Source: Cinclus cinclus
Taxonomy: Eukaryota; Chordata; Aves; Passeriformes; Cinclidae
DNA: 64,000 nucleotides
Assembly: GCF_963662255.1 (NCBI RefSeq)
Contig: NC_085047.1
Span: 21,271,258-21,335,257, forward strand
Direction of reading: 5' to 3'
The notes beneath the pieces were generated by a model. That model ran no database searches, had not been told where the DNA came from, and saw only the letters and a program-made list of their open reading frames with translations. Shown in pieces: positions 12,201 to 23,500 of this stretch. The translations under genes and the position numbers were made by a program. How positions within the stretch are numbered: position 1 is the first letter of the stretch; each line of letters opens with the position of its first letter.

Positions 12201-15200
12201 TGTACAGCCCTGATTCGGTCTTCTGTCATTCTTCCCCCATACAGATTCTGCACACCAACACTCACTGCAAAGATACAGTACCAGAGATGTGTTTACAAAG
12301 CTAACTTTCCCAAAAAGATCTTTCACCTCAGAGATTGACTTCAGTGGCTACAGATGCCTGAAGGACAGTAGGCAGTAACAAAACAGGCACTCTTACATGT
12401 ATCCACAAGTTGCAGGATTATTTCAGAAATAGTACTCAATGGTGTTCTCTGTAATGGCAAAAGTCTTTCTATACTTACTTTCAAAACTTTGGCCACTGGA
12501 ACCTAAAGTAGCAGCAGCCGAGGGGTGACTGTGTGAGCCTGGAAAGGCCTCTGCTGTAGGATCCTGGAGTGGGAGTGGTGTTATCAACTTCGTACCACCT
12601 GGCCTGTCAACTGGGTTAGACAAAGCTTCTTTATGGCAACTGCTCCTTGTGCTATCCTGCCCTTAAGGAGAAAGGAATCACAGGCTGAAAAGGTTGCACA
12701 GTGAACCTCAGAGCCTTGCTCTACAGGCCAGAGAAGAGTCTTCATTTTGCCCAATAGTCTGCTTGCAAAATACTATGAAGTGGTGACACCAGTTCAATAG
12801 CAGACTCCCACATCACCTGAGCAACTGCAACTACCAACATGTGCTCTTGGCCTGATGCTGTGACAGGCAATGAGTCCAGCCTCAGTATGTGGTTTACAGC
12901 AACACAGTGAACTCTGCAACTGTGATCAGAGTAGTACAGACAAGGTGAATTTTGCACCCTGTTCCCAGATGATTTATTAATTTTGAAGACCTCTCTCTCG
13001 TCAATATTTTGAACACAAAAACTACTGAAACATCCAAGAACAAATGGGCCAAGAGCACATGAGCTTTTCTCCCTCAGGAACGGCACACTGGAAGCTGCTC
13101 ATTTTGAATCCGGTAACTGGAATATTCGGTGACAACAACATGCATGAACAACACAGTTCCAGAATGCAACAGCAGGAGCTAACACTTCATTTGCATGTTC
13201 TCAGAGATACCTGTCTCAATTGTGTAGCCAAAGCTGGAAAACTAGATACTAATGGTGGGAGGAAACTCCCTTGGGAAGCCACCACATTACAGAGGAAATA
13301 TTTGAGTTATTCCATTCATATGCTCCCAGACATGTATTTTGCAATTAAAACTTTTCATCTTCAGTAAATCTCAACAGATAAATGTTTTATAGCCTACAGG
13401 CCATATAAAAGTTTATGCTATATTTCCTCTGTATTAACAATTACTTTAAGACAAACTGTTATGCAAACTTCTGGAGCCAAAAAAAAAAAAAAAAAAAAAA
13501 AAAATAGGAGAAAAAAGCCCTACCTTTTTCACTAGTATCTGCTGTTGAAATGTTAAGAGCACTGAGTACAGCTTCCAAATCCTGCACTTGCTTTAATAAC
13601 CGTTCCCCTTTATCTGGCAGCAACTGAACGTTCACTGTAGCCAATGTACTCTGCAAAAACAAAAGAAACCAATACTTGAGTACAGTTACCAAAACAGAAC
13701 AATCAGGTCAGAAGTCTAAGAAGAACTAATCTTATCCCATTTCAATCTGTATTTTGATACTGTTCTGTAATCTCCAAAAGCTCTCAAGTGCCATTCAGTG
13801 CAATTACACAGTCTTTTAGCAGAAACACTAACGAACCACTTTAGAAAATATGGAAGGACACAGGGACTCCCCGTATTGATGAAGCAGGCAGTCAGGTGAC
13901 AAACATCTCTCAAAACATCCACAACATTTAACCTACTTCAACCTTTCTATTTTTGCTTGCACAAACAACAGTTCTAACTTTATTTCAAGGTTGTTCTGAA
14001 CTCTAGACAAACCGAAGGGGGTGGGGGGTGTATCATAATAAAAACCGTAAAACACAGTGATTGGCAATTATTTAAACAAGAAAGCAAACAGGCAGGTAGT
14101 TCATTTCACCCTAGTGTGAGCTTTCATAGCTAGATCACTCTTACTGCACAAGGCCAAGAGAGGCTACCGGAAACAGCTGTTATTTACAAAGGTTAAACTG
14201 ACTGTGCACTATTCCATTTTATGCAAATTACTTTCAGGATAAAAGACAACGTCAGGTGGGTCAAAACTGAACATCCCCAAAGGCAGAACACTGTATTACC
14301 TTAGAGGTAATTGGTCTGTATTTGCTTAATACAACCAGTCTGTACATAGGCTGAATTCCCTCCCAAGCTACCTCTTCCTAAACCCCATTTTGAGCTTCTG
14401 CTCTGAAGAGATACCACATTCTGATGCCTGTCACAAGTAAGGAAAGTAACCTTGAAAACAGAACAATAAACCCCCTAAATAATAGGTGAAATAAATGACC
14501 TTTTTCTGTTTCAGCTGGACTGAAAGACGGTTATGAAGCACTTTAGGGTCCTGGGGTCCTTCCATGTGATGTGATGCTGCTGCTCCTGGCAAAGATGTCC
14601 CCTGTACACTCTTTGCTGATTTTCCTGAAGGAATCTCAACTGATTTCTCAGGTTTACTTTTACCTGATGAGGAACAAGCAAATTGTATTTCATCACTGTC
14701 ATCGCCAGAGGCTTCACCAGGAGGCTGTGGAAGCCCTGGCCCGGGCTGTGCCTTGAGCAGCTCTGCCTCTGCCCCTCCCCTCAGGGCAGCACACTTAGAT
14801 ACTGACTGTGCTCCTGCTGGGGAAGGGGCATATTCCTTAGACACCGGTTTCATTTCACCATTCTTCTGAGCCGTGCAATCTTTCTCTCTTGTTTCTTTAT
14901 CCCTACAACTTTTTAAGCATTTTTCTCCAAGCTGCTCCTCCCCTGGAGGCTTAGTACTCATACTTTGCTTTCCAAGACTCAGTGGCAAGAGTTTTGATCC
15001 TGTGCCTGGCTCTTTGCCCATGGACTCAGAAGGCTTCTTGGCTTCCCTGTCACTGCCAGCATATTTCTCTTCCTCTGAAAGTGTATATTTCCCTTTTCTG
15101 GTCTCAGAAAGGCAGAGTTTAGATCCAGACACTGTAGTCTCCTGAAGTTCTGGGTCACTTTTACTTCCTGTGGATGTTTTCTTTTTATTTTTGAGCTCTT

Positions 15201-17603
15201 CAAGAGGTACTGTCTCTATGGAGTAATCAGAGGTTGATTTCTTCTCTTTATGTGACACCAGCACACTCTCATTCTTTGCATTAACTCCTTTTTCTTTACC
15301 TTCCTCTCCATTTCTTTGCTTCATTTGTTTCCAGGATGATGGTGCAAAATTCTTGTCAAGCACTTTGAATGGATTTCTTTGGCTACTAGGATTGAAGAAA
15401 GGTACTGCTCTGGGCTGGGATTCCAAGGGTTTTGACACTCCGGTAGCCTTCGGATCCTGCAATTTGTACGTGGGTATAAATGCTAATGTACAAATTATTA
15501 AAACCTGTTAATAACATACACCACTTGAACACCTCAAGCAAGACTTCATCCTCTACCAAGATCATCTTTCCTATCATTTTAACACAACCAGGTTAAACAT
15601 TTCATATGAAATCCAAGACAGAATGGCTGGTTTTCTACTTTCTTTGCCATTCCCATTGTTTTTTGGGATCAAGACTCAGTAACACAGTCTCTAGAAAAGA
15701 GGACAGCCAGGAATTAAATCCAAGTTTCTTCTAAGGCTGAAGAAGAGTGATTATTTCACACAACTTAGAAGAAAGAAAAGTCTCATCTAGAGGACAGCAG
15801 GCCTGATGCACTTATCAGCTAGAAAAATATAAAATCTCCCACTAAGTTTCAGAGGTGATTATGGTATATGGAATGAAAAGTCATGCCAGAGTAAGATGAT
15901 ACTGTAATACAAACCAAACACTCATACCTGCCATGGGACACTTCCACACCACTTCTTCCCATTCAACTTACTCTTAAGACACCGGTAAAATAGCCTAACA
16001 AGGATTAAAACAAGACTTCAATCCCAGGAGCCAAAAAAGGAGCTCTAAGCATTCTTTCAAAAGTACTTTGCATCAAAAACCGTTGCAGAGTTCTACTAAC
16101 CAGTACTTTACATTCCAACCTTTGCATAACAAAAGGCCATGAACACTGGCAACAGAGCATTTAACTAGTAGTTAAAACTAGTGTTCTCTGAATAAAGATT
16201 CCTAGGGTTGGGGGGGGGTGTTTTTTTTTTAATTTCAGCAATAGAAGAGTAACTACTCAGGAAAAAATACTATGTTTAGAACCTTAGAAGCATCTTATGA
16301 TTTCAAGGTGCAAGGAAACAGTTCTTCTTTTAGTTACACTGCACAGGCCACCTCATCCTTAAGCAACTCAGGAACAGAAATACTTTGGATGTGATTTCTT
16401 TTTCAAACTAGCAGCCAATCAGGACTGCTGCAAGTACTTCATCAGAATTAACGCTGAAATTGATGCTGAGTTTGGATGAACCCAACCACAGAGCCATGTT
16501 CAAATCTGTTCAAAAAAAAACCAAAAACGTTATCTGATGGCCCAGGTTTATACAATTGGATGTAACTGCTGATAAAAGTGGCAAACGTTTGGAAACAGGG
16601 TGCCTCAGGGCTTGATGATGCTCTCCAATTTCAGAAGGAAACTGCAAGTCAGTCACCATCAAACAATTCCAAATGTTTCAACATGGGCAATAAACCCGTT
16701 TCCAGTCTGAATGACTGGTGGTTAAACTCTCAGTTGTTCGTAAATAATAAAGAGACCTAGACTTTCCTGATCCTAAGAATAACCATTTTTATTTTTAAGA
16801 GGCAACATCCTACAAAATAAGTCTTCAAAGATGCCATAAAAAGGTGATCCTCTAATAAGAGCCCTCCTTTCCCCACAGAACACAGGTACACCTTAGGTGG
16901 ATGTTAAATCCTCATTACAGAAAAACTACTTAATCACCAGGTTCAAGTTTTCTGATGTGTAACTGTAAAAACTAAACGACCATTAGTCAGCATTTGTTTG
17001 TGAAGATTATTTTAGGGACTGATAAAGAAGGAACATAGATTTTACCAGTCTGACGGCAGACATCCGGTTTTTTAAAACTTTGAGGAACTTACTGGTATTC
17101 ATCTTTGTCCGGCTGCTGAACCAGGACTTGCAGCTCCACCACGGATCCCTCATGGATCAAGCAGTGAGAAGCAGGAACCCTGAATGGAGGAAAGAAAAAG
17201 TGGAAGAACACAGGCAAGACAAACTGCCCAGGAAACGGCCACCACAAAACAATCACTTGAAAAAAGCAAAAGCTACGTAAGATAACAAGTATGCGACTGC
17301 TGATACAGCAGTGAATTTCCCTCAGGACAGCCAAGTGTGCCCCCAGTCCCATCGTCCCCCTCCTGTCGCCCGTGCCCTGCACCTACAGCGCTGGGAGGAC
17401 GAAGCTGCAGGCAGCGGAGCTCTGCGTCCCGCACACGTAGAAGCTCTTCCCTTTGTTGGGGCCATCGCGGACACCCGTTTTCAGGAAGCAGAGGGACCCT
17501 GCGGAGTGAAGAAGAGCGGAACTGGTCAGGCCGAGCTCCCCCACCACTCATGGGGATCCCCGGGCCGCCCCTCACCGTGCTCGGCGCACAAAACAACCTC
17601 CAT
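272..17603 (-). CDS. TTF2: TTF2, transcription termination factor 2 (SNF2-family ATPase), 22 coding exons, 3' end cut by window edge
   Basis: Double-stranded-DNA-dependent ATPase that removes RNA polymerase II and its transcript from DNA, notably at mitosis (family knowledge). Exons in transcript order, plus-strand coordinates: 17576-17603 (ATG), 17387-17498, 17093-17179, 15928-15994, 14500-15456, 13524-13650, 12479-12661, 12107-12264, 11173-11254, 10760-10873, 10008-10158, 9220-9325, 8060-8250, 7028-7181, 6178-6269, 5428-5474, 4801-4934, 3151-3321, 2528-2586, 1514-1667, 1324-1406, 272-346. All have GT/AG borders and compatible phases, giving 1110 codons plus 2 nt with no internal stop. The last visible exon ends in QQKDVVIH plus a split Arg codon before a GT donor; the remaining ~45-50 residues are not found in 1-271 and lie outside. 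The start is chosen because [10 protein letters not shown] aligns with the human N-terminus. Helicase motifs I, II, III, V and VI are present. Confidence 0.96.
3988..4686 (+). mobile_element. Solo LTR, avian ERVL-like family, copy 1 (in a TTF2 intron)
   Basis: 699-bp element starting TGTTGGAGG and ending CTAGGACC, flanked by a perfect 5-bp duplication AACTC (3983-3987 and 4687-4691). The canonical terminal CA has become CC. The same sequence occurs inverted at 53125-53835 and 61462-62158. A 5-bp target duplication fits the ERVL class. No internal retroviral coding sequence is present, so this is a solo LTR. It has a GC-rich middle (about 4140-4460) and an AT-rich end. Sense is inferred from the TGTTGG start and a T-rich, AGTAAA-containing tract near 4510-4540, and could be reversed. 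If right, it is antisense to TTF2. Confidence 0.88.
7028..11254 (-). CDS. TTF2: TTF2 exons 9-14: SNF2 ATPase N-terminal lobe
   Basis: Exon 9 codes [18 protein letters not shown] and ends GGIL; exon 10 opens with [17 protein letters not shown] (motif I, Walker A, residues about 602-609). Exon 11 codes [19 protein letters not shown] (motif Ia region); exon 12 codes [11 protein letters not shown]. Exon 13 carries [11 protein letters not shown] (motif II, DEAH at about 744-747) and [19 protein letters not shown] (motif III). Exon 14 codes [19 protein letters not shown] and [15 protein letters not shown]2 is one of the SNF2 proteins with DEAH, as seen here. In exon 11 the donor was placed at the GTAAGT two bases past an apparent GTGTAA because only that restores the frame into exon 12. 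Confidence 0.95.
7190..7207. repeat. Short (GGAA)n microsatellite
   Basis: About four GGAA units in the TTF2 intron, some 10 bp upstream (in gene sense) of exon 14. In TTF2 sense it reads as TTCC repeats and forms part of the polypyrimidine tract of that acceptor. Confidence 0.7.
12107..13650 (-). CDS. TTF2: TTF2 exons 6-8: linker and pre-ATPase helical segment
   Basis: Exon 6 (13524-13650) codes [21 protein letters not shown] and continues [12 protein letters not shown], a predicted short amphipathic or coiled-coil helix that matches human STLASVNIQALPDKG. Exon 7 (12479-12661) is Ser/Pro-rich and divergent. Exon 8 (12107-12264) codes [19 protein letters not shown] and FGLK, the conserved lead into the ATPase core. 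Exon 6 ends after one base, exon 7 keeps that phase, and exon 8 restores phase 0. A 25-base A-run (plus strand) lies just inside intron 6, see separate entry. Confidence 0.9.
13480..13504. repeat. 25-base poly-A tract (poly-U in TTF2 pre-mRNA)
   Basis: Uninterrupted run of 25 A on the plus strand. In TTF2 sense it is a T-run starting 20 nt inside the intron after the exon 6 donor. No LINE-like body adjoins it. Confidence 0.9.
14500..15456 (-). CDS. TTF2: TTF2 exon 5: long charged, low-complexity linker (319 codons)
   Basis: This 957-bp exon begins [16 protein letters not shown] and ends at VQLKQKK. It is the largest exon of the gene and codes a Ser/Lys/Glu-rich segment with no recognisable fold, except the short conserved NPFKVLDKN block near its start and an acidic GDDSDEIQF patch near its end. 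The human protein has an equally divergent region here that also holds NPFKVLDKN. It is most likely a disordered tether between the zinc finger and the ATPase. Only the two ends are well conserved, so the middle is assigned by frame continuity rather than similarity. Confidence 0.9.
15928..17603 (-). CDS. TTF2: TTF2 exons 1-4: N-terminal GRF-type zinc-finger region
   Basis: Residues 1-98 of the model. A Cys/His set (CAEHG, then C after SL, then FYVC, then a Cys in AACSFV) is spaced as in the GRF zinc finger known at the TTF2 N-terminus, and [17 protein letters not shown] is nearly identical to human. Exon 1 codes only nine residues plus one base, so a start inside exon 2 would miss the first zinc ligands. 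Exon 3 codes [17 protein letters not shown] and exon 4 ends at SVPWQ, matching the human region before the long linker. An alternative ATG at about 17557 reads in the wrong frame through exon 2 and was not used. The GRF family usually binds single-stranded nucleic acid; that role here is inference. Confidence 0.9.
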
Positions 17604-17900
17604 GACCACACGGCACGGCCGCGCCCACCCTTTGAACCGGTCAATCCCGTCGGGCCGGCACTCCCACCAATCAACGCGGGGCAGGGGCGGGGCACAGGCG
17701 GGAGAGCCAATCGCCGCTGCGCCGTGCGCTCCCCTCGCGTACAGACATCGCGCCCCCGAGGGCGGAAACAGGCGGGAGGAGACAGGAGGGCGGAGCCACA
17801 TGGAATGGGCGTGGTTACACGAGGACGTGGCCATACGGGGGGCGGTACACCTGGGGCCTGGCCAGCACAGCCGCGCTCCCAGAACTTACCTGGTGCGGAT
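17330..17900 (-). promoter_or_regulatory. TTF2: TTF2 CpG-island promoter with CCAAT and GC boxes
   Basis: GC- and CpG-rich block around the first two coding exons. Two CCAAT boxes are at 17667-17671 and 17707-17711, 64-108 bp upstream of the ATG at 17603, with a GC box (GGGGCGGGG) near 17684-17692 between them. There is no clear TATA box, as expected for a housekeeping CpG promoter. Long open frames here on both strands are composition artefacts. No divergent gene was recognised on the plus strand. Confidence 0.75.
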
Positions 17901-20503
17901 AGAGCCGTGCTTCGGCCAGGACACCTCCCTGTCCTGGAAACGGCTCCAGCTGCCGCGCCTGACAGGCTCAGCCTGCCAGCTGGACACACGTTTAAAAGTA
18001 AAGTACTTAAAGGTTAATGTAAGTTGAAATATTAGTACAAACGAACACCACAGACCATCAGGAACTGGAAATATGTTTTTGGAGATTTTTTCCTCTTCTG
18101 TATTTAAGATGGGAAATACAGTTCGACAAAATATGTGCATTTTTCAATTACTGATTTTGTTAATGACAACTCAAGTGAGAGAACGACTCCGGTAATAACG
18201 GAGTTATGGGAAGGTTAAAAAAATATGAACGTGTACAAAAATATGAACAACATTTACACTGAGTAACAGATTAGTGACATTAACACTGGCAGCCAAACTC
18301 AGCCATGGTGTAAACTCTTTCAATCCCCCTGACCTGCTTGAAGACTGCATTTGCCTCAGTACCTGTGTAAAAAACGTGCTTTTTACGCAATACTATCGAT
18401 TTTGTACTTTCACACGTGCATTGGAATTTTTTCTCCTGAACACAGAATGACATTCTGGGCCAGCACCTACTCCTCCACAACTCGTGTGTGCCATTTTGGC
18501 ATTCAGCAAGGACTCTGCTCAACTTGGCTCAAGCAGTAGTACGGAATAAAAGGGGCACAGACAAAATACTTCCCGGCAAGTGTACAGCTAAAGAGTGTTG
18601 AGTACTACAAGCGGCTGTAATTGTAATGTTAATGGTAGCAATAATGACCTTGCTGCAGGGCGTTTACCAGCAAATACGGGGGTTTTTGGTTCTTTTTTTC
18701 CTCACGAGTACCCACAGGTGCAATTTCTCTAACACATTAGAAGCAAAAAAGTGCAGGAGTTAGAATCTCACTATTATTAATTGATTCATTCCTGCATTAT
18801 GCTAAGAGCCATCTTACTGGAGCTTAAGTGTTCTTGCTCTAATAGCCTGTTCTTAAATCAGCAAACCATGTACTGAATTTTAAGCATGCAGTTATATTTT
18901 ACATGGGAATGCAATGGGATTCAGGCTAGTTCAGAAAGTCAAGTTGCTTTGTCCAGAGATGGACATAACCTTGTGCTGAAATACATCTCTGAGTCATGAA
19001 GACAGACAAATAATATGTCTAAATACAGTACTGGAGTGAGGCTCTGCTTCACAACACTTTGCTTCTGTGCCTCTCAATAAATTGACAAAGACAAAACTTC
19101 ATGAGCGTATACCCCATTTTTGCCTGGATGGGAACGTCCTGCTCCTGATTTCCAAACAATCTGCAGCAAAACCTCATACAAAGCACTACTGGTGAAAGGT
19201 AGAGGCACAGGGGAGCAGATAGTAAACAAACACAAATCCTTGGTCCTTAAGTCCATTTGCTACTGACACCCACCCCAAGGAATTATCCTGCTCACCTGTG
19301 TCTCCCTCTCTTTTAAATACAAAGTAAGGTAGGGCTTTAATCCCCCAAAAGTAAGGAAGGCACAGAAAGCTTTCTCAAGCTGGATATACTCAAAAGATCC
19401 ACCACATCCCTCTTTTCCTTATAAAATTTCCCACCTTTGCAGCTTGTTTCACTGCCAGCAGCTTGGCTGTGCCAAGTTCCCCTTCTTTGGCAAGCAGGGC
19501 TGATCAACCCTCTCACAAAGGCCTAACAAGGTAACGTCTGTACAGTGCTTAAGAACACGCAAAGTGCGTATAAGTGCCAAATGCTCTTATTTTTTAGATT
19601 AATGAGTTAATACTCCAAGAAATAGAAGCACTGAGGTAACTACAACTTAAACACTACATTCCCTCATGATTAAAAAAAAAAACAGCTAACTTTTCTCTCT
19701 AGAAGATTAATCCTGTATATGAAGTAGTAATATCTTATTTATAGTCTGTCAAACTTAGCACAGCCAGAGTGCCCTTTTAATAACAGCAAAACCAGGGACA
19801 TGAGCTGAAGTTCTCAGAGAAACTAAGAATTCTGCACTGACGATTTCCTCAAATCCCATCTCTGTGCTGTTCCCAGCACGTTTACTCCCATTCACTACAT
19901 CCAGAGGAGCTGAAGCTAAGCACAGTCCAACGTCAGATCTGGCATTCTGATGGCTGAACAGACTGAAATATCCCCTAGTAAAGGTAAGTAGGACCATAAT
20001 CTGCATGAGCTCTCTGAAAAGCTCCGGTTTTGCCCTTAAGAGAAGCCTGTGTTCCTCAGCTGTGAGTCTGAGACAGTAAGGCTTAATATACTATCCAATG
20101 CACAAGCTCTTATCAGAGCACTCCAGCTATCAACTGATTATCCTGGTGGTCAGAAGAGGATGGACATAACAATGAATTAAACACTGCACCTACCTTTTCT
20201 GTTCTGTTCCTGTATCAGCTTTGGCCAATAACAGACTCAAGATTCAACTGACTAATGATAACAGTCAATGAAACCATTCCTATGCACATGTGATAATGAT
20301 GTGGCAGAAGAGTCAGTAGCACCCTAGCCAGTAAACAAACACTGCTGTAAAATGCTGATGCAAGTACCAGAACCCAGCTGTTTCCAGGTGCTAAAAAAGC
20401 GCTGGAAACATCCTGACAAGGTGTCCTGTTCTGATGAAACACTACCAGCTGCAGTAGGCCCTGCCTAGTGGTTTCATTCTGTTTTCCTACTCCAGTGCTC
20501 ATG
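17901..20503. other. Intergenic region between TTF2 promoter and GPR161 stop; probably contains the GPR161 3' UTR
   Basis: No coding exon, RNA gene or recognised repeat is visible. In GPR161 (minus) sense an ATTAAA polyadenylation-type hexamer lies at 19776-19781, about 725 nt past the stop codon, so the 3' UTR may end near 19.75 kb. That assignment is weak: a second ATTAAA-type hexamer lies near 19336, and no transcript data are available. Confidence 0.35.
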
Positions 20504-23500
20504 TCACATGCTCCCTTCATCGATGCTCTGCAACTTCAGTCTTTGGCTTGCATGGGGCCTGACACCACGCCGGGTGTTCACACTGCTTCCTGCCAGAGTC
20601 CACAAGGGGAACAGGGCTCCTGGTAAAGCATCTTCCCCAAATAGGCTGAGTTTCACATCAGCTTCTATAGCTCGGGCCAGACTGGCTGCATAACTGTCCA
20701 GTGATTTATGGACTTCAGCTTTTACATGAAGAACAGAATTCTTTGCAGCTTCTGCAAAAAGAAAAAAAAATAGGTAACAGTTGGGAAGCATGCAACAGTT
20801 GGTTGCAAATGCTTGAAAACTAATATAGAGCCTGTTGTAAAGGCATGATCGTGCTCTCTGCAAAATGACTACACATTTACCAACAATACTCAGGCTTCCT
20901 ACACCATTCTATGAACACAAAGCTTCAGAGTGACCCAGGATAATATGTGCTGGTGCAGCTGTTTTTGTAACATCTGTACACCTCTCTACGCACCAACATG
21001 TTGAGCAATACAAGAGTTCATCCTAAATGTAACTCTTCAGTGAAGCTGCTGAAGTAATTTAAGGCCTCAGGGATGCTGAAGACCCTGACACTCACCAGGG
21101 AGGACTGCTAAACCTGTGGGGACTTGTGCACTGAGACTTCCCTCTTTCACTCTCACACGAAATTAGACGTCTGCTCCTATATAATCACTCAGAATTATAG
21201 TGGGAAATGTAAGCTAATGTGTTTGTACAAGGAAATACTCATCTCATGGTGGGAAGAGGGCAAAAGGAAATTTTGCCAAGATGTTTAAAAATTCCATAGA
21301 AAGAGTTTTTTTATTATTTCAGGTTTCATAATCACTTGATTCTTAAAGGCATTCTGCTCATTTTCATCCTGTCCACAATCATGTATTGTTTAGAAAATTC
21401 AGTTGTTATTATCAAGTCTTCTAATGAAATTATTTTAACTATCAGCATAAATTAATGTTCTGACATTTTACAGAAGATCACAGCAATGTTCTGCTAGCCC
21501 AGAATCACCAAGCAGGTTGACTGAAAAAATTCTATGTGGTTCATCTGTTTTCACCCATACCTGCTAAGGAACACACCCCATAAAGCAAGATAGAATTGAA
21601 GTAAAAAAGCTAAATGAAACAGAGTAAAATTACATTCAGATTATTTAAGTCTGTAAATGGAGGAATTTCAAGTCTATAAATGACAAAGTTGAGAAGAGAC
21701 AGCAAATGAGAAACAGAGATAAAGCAATCATAATATGAGGGCAGGAAAATATACTCCCCAAGAAACACAAAACGGACTGTAACAGCCACCAGGATGAGTG
21801 GAATTGCAGAGAGGATACCTGCAATTTAATTTTTATATATGCAGGGAATCCCAGCTTCTAACTCTTGTCCTTGCCTGCTGCTACTTGAGATCTGGAAGAA
21901 AGATCTGATTTTGCTTTCTGTGGTATCTGCATGAATGATTAGGTCTGTCAAGGCACACTGTGGTCAGATACTTTTCAAGACAATTCTCAAGATCTTGGGA
22001 GGCTTCCTGAGCATTCAATAAAGTTGACCCTGAGCATTTTCATACTTACCCCTACACGCACCTTTAATTTGTTCCACTTCATCTTCAAATGTCACTGAAC
22101 TCCTCCTTCGAGGAGGACAGATGCAGTGTGAGGCATGAGGGCCATCTGAGCTATAATCTTCCAGAAGCATTGTATCTGTTCCTGAGAAGAGCAAAAGCAC
22201 TCAAGTAAAACACTAACACTGGGATATAATATGGTAGTAAAAAGTTTTCAGCCTGCTTTCAGCAGTTCCTTCAAAAGATGTCCAAACCCAGCTTTTGTGA
22301 GTAAATTTCAGCTCAAATTAAACACTGCACAGGAAAAGAGGTCAGTTTTCATTGAAGGGATTGGGAAATCTTGTCATTAGAGATTGGGCATCGCATGCCT
22401 CAGGATCATATACTACATGCAGCAAGCAACACAAGGAGGGACTAAGGCTTCCTTCTTCTCTTTAGTAACTCACAGTAAAAGCATCCAATGTGAAACAGTA
22501 GTTCACAGTGGATCACTGTATATCTATTCCCAGGCTATGGACTGTGCTCCCTCCTTAACCAGCAGCGGCACTTCTAACAGCATTATCACTTTAGTTCTGT
22601 TCATTTGTTTAAATTGCTGTCACAAGATGTTAACACCACATTCTCTTAACTGAGGCAGGTTTACCAGAAGGCTCCTCTCCTTTCTCACATAAAACTGCAG
22701 AATATCCACAACAGGCAGAAAACTACCAGCATAAAACAACAGCCAAAAATAAATCCCAGCTCCACAGACTTCCTTTACAAAAGTAGGAAACAAATCACCA
22801 AACAACCTTTAAAACATCACCCTCTGCTGTCTCTAGAGCAGAAATACTCTCTAAAACAATTACTGCAGTTAAGGACTGGTAGCTGACCTAACTGCCAGAA
22901 AAATCTAGCAACAGATCTGGATAGAAAATTACCATCAGAACTCTCCCTTTTCCAAACCATCTTCAGCTGGGACATCTTAAGTAGTAATGAAATCATAAGC
23001 TGAAACCATCCTGAAGTGTTTATGTTTATACTGCAGGATGAACAAGACAAGGTCTCTTACAAAACAGGAATCAGAGAAGCACATTCTTCAAAAGAAGCAC
23101 ATTCTTCACACAACTTTGTTGCTCTGTTCCTTGTGGATACAGAGAAAGTCTCCAAAGAACAACAGAAATGGAAGGAGAAGGGCACAGAAGCAGTTAGTCT
23201 TGTTCCCAGGACACATTACCAAGGAGGGTCACCATTCCGTAAGCAGCATTTTGCAAGTAAATCTATTGAGAGCAAGGGAGGAAAAAAGCAACTGCAGCAG
23301 TTTTGTTGGAACAACTGGAACAGATGCTTCATGTCATTAGTCCACCAGGAGACATCTGTGGGTGTAAATACTGCACGTCCATGAGATGGATGCCAAGTGC
23401 ACACTTCTGCCCAAGTAGGGAGCAAGAGACTTGCAGTTAGTTACCTGAATCCTGTGAGCAGCTGAAACCTGTGTCTCCTGTGCTGCTGCTGTTTCCCAGT

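Noticed and set aside
17273..18027. Open frames of over 230 codons on both strands over the TTF2 promoter
   Set aside because: They arise from low stop-codon density in a CpG island, overlap TTF2 exons in wrong frames and show no family similarity.
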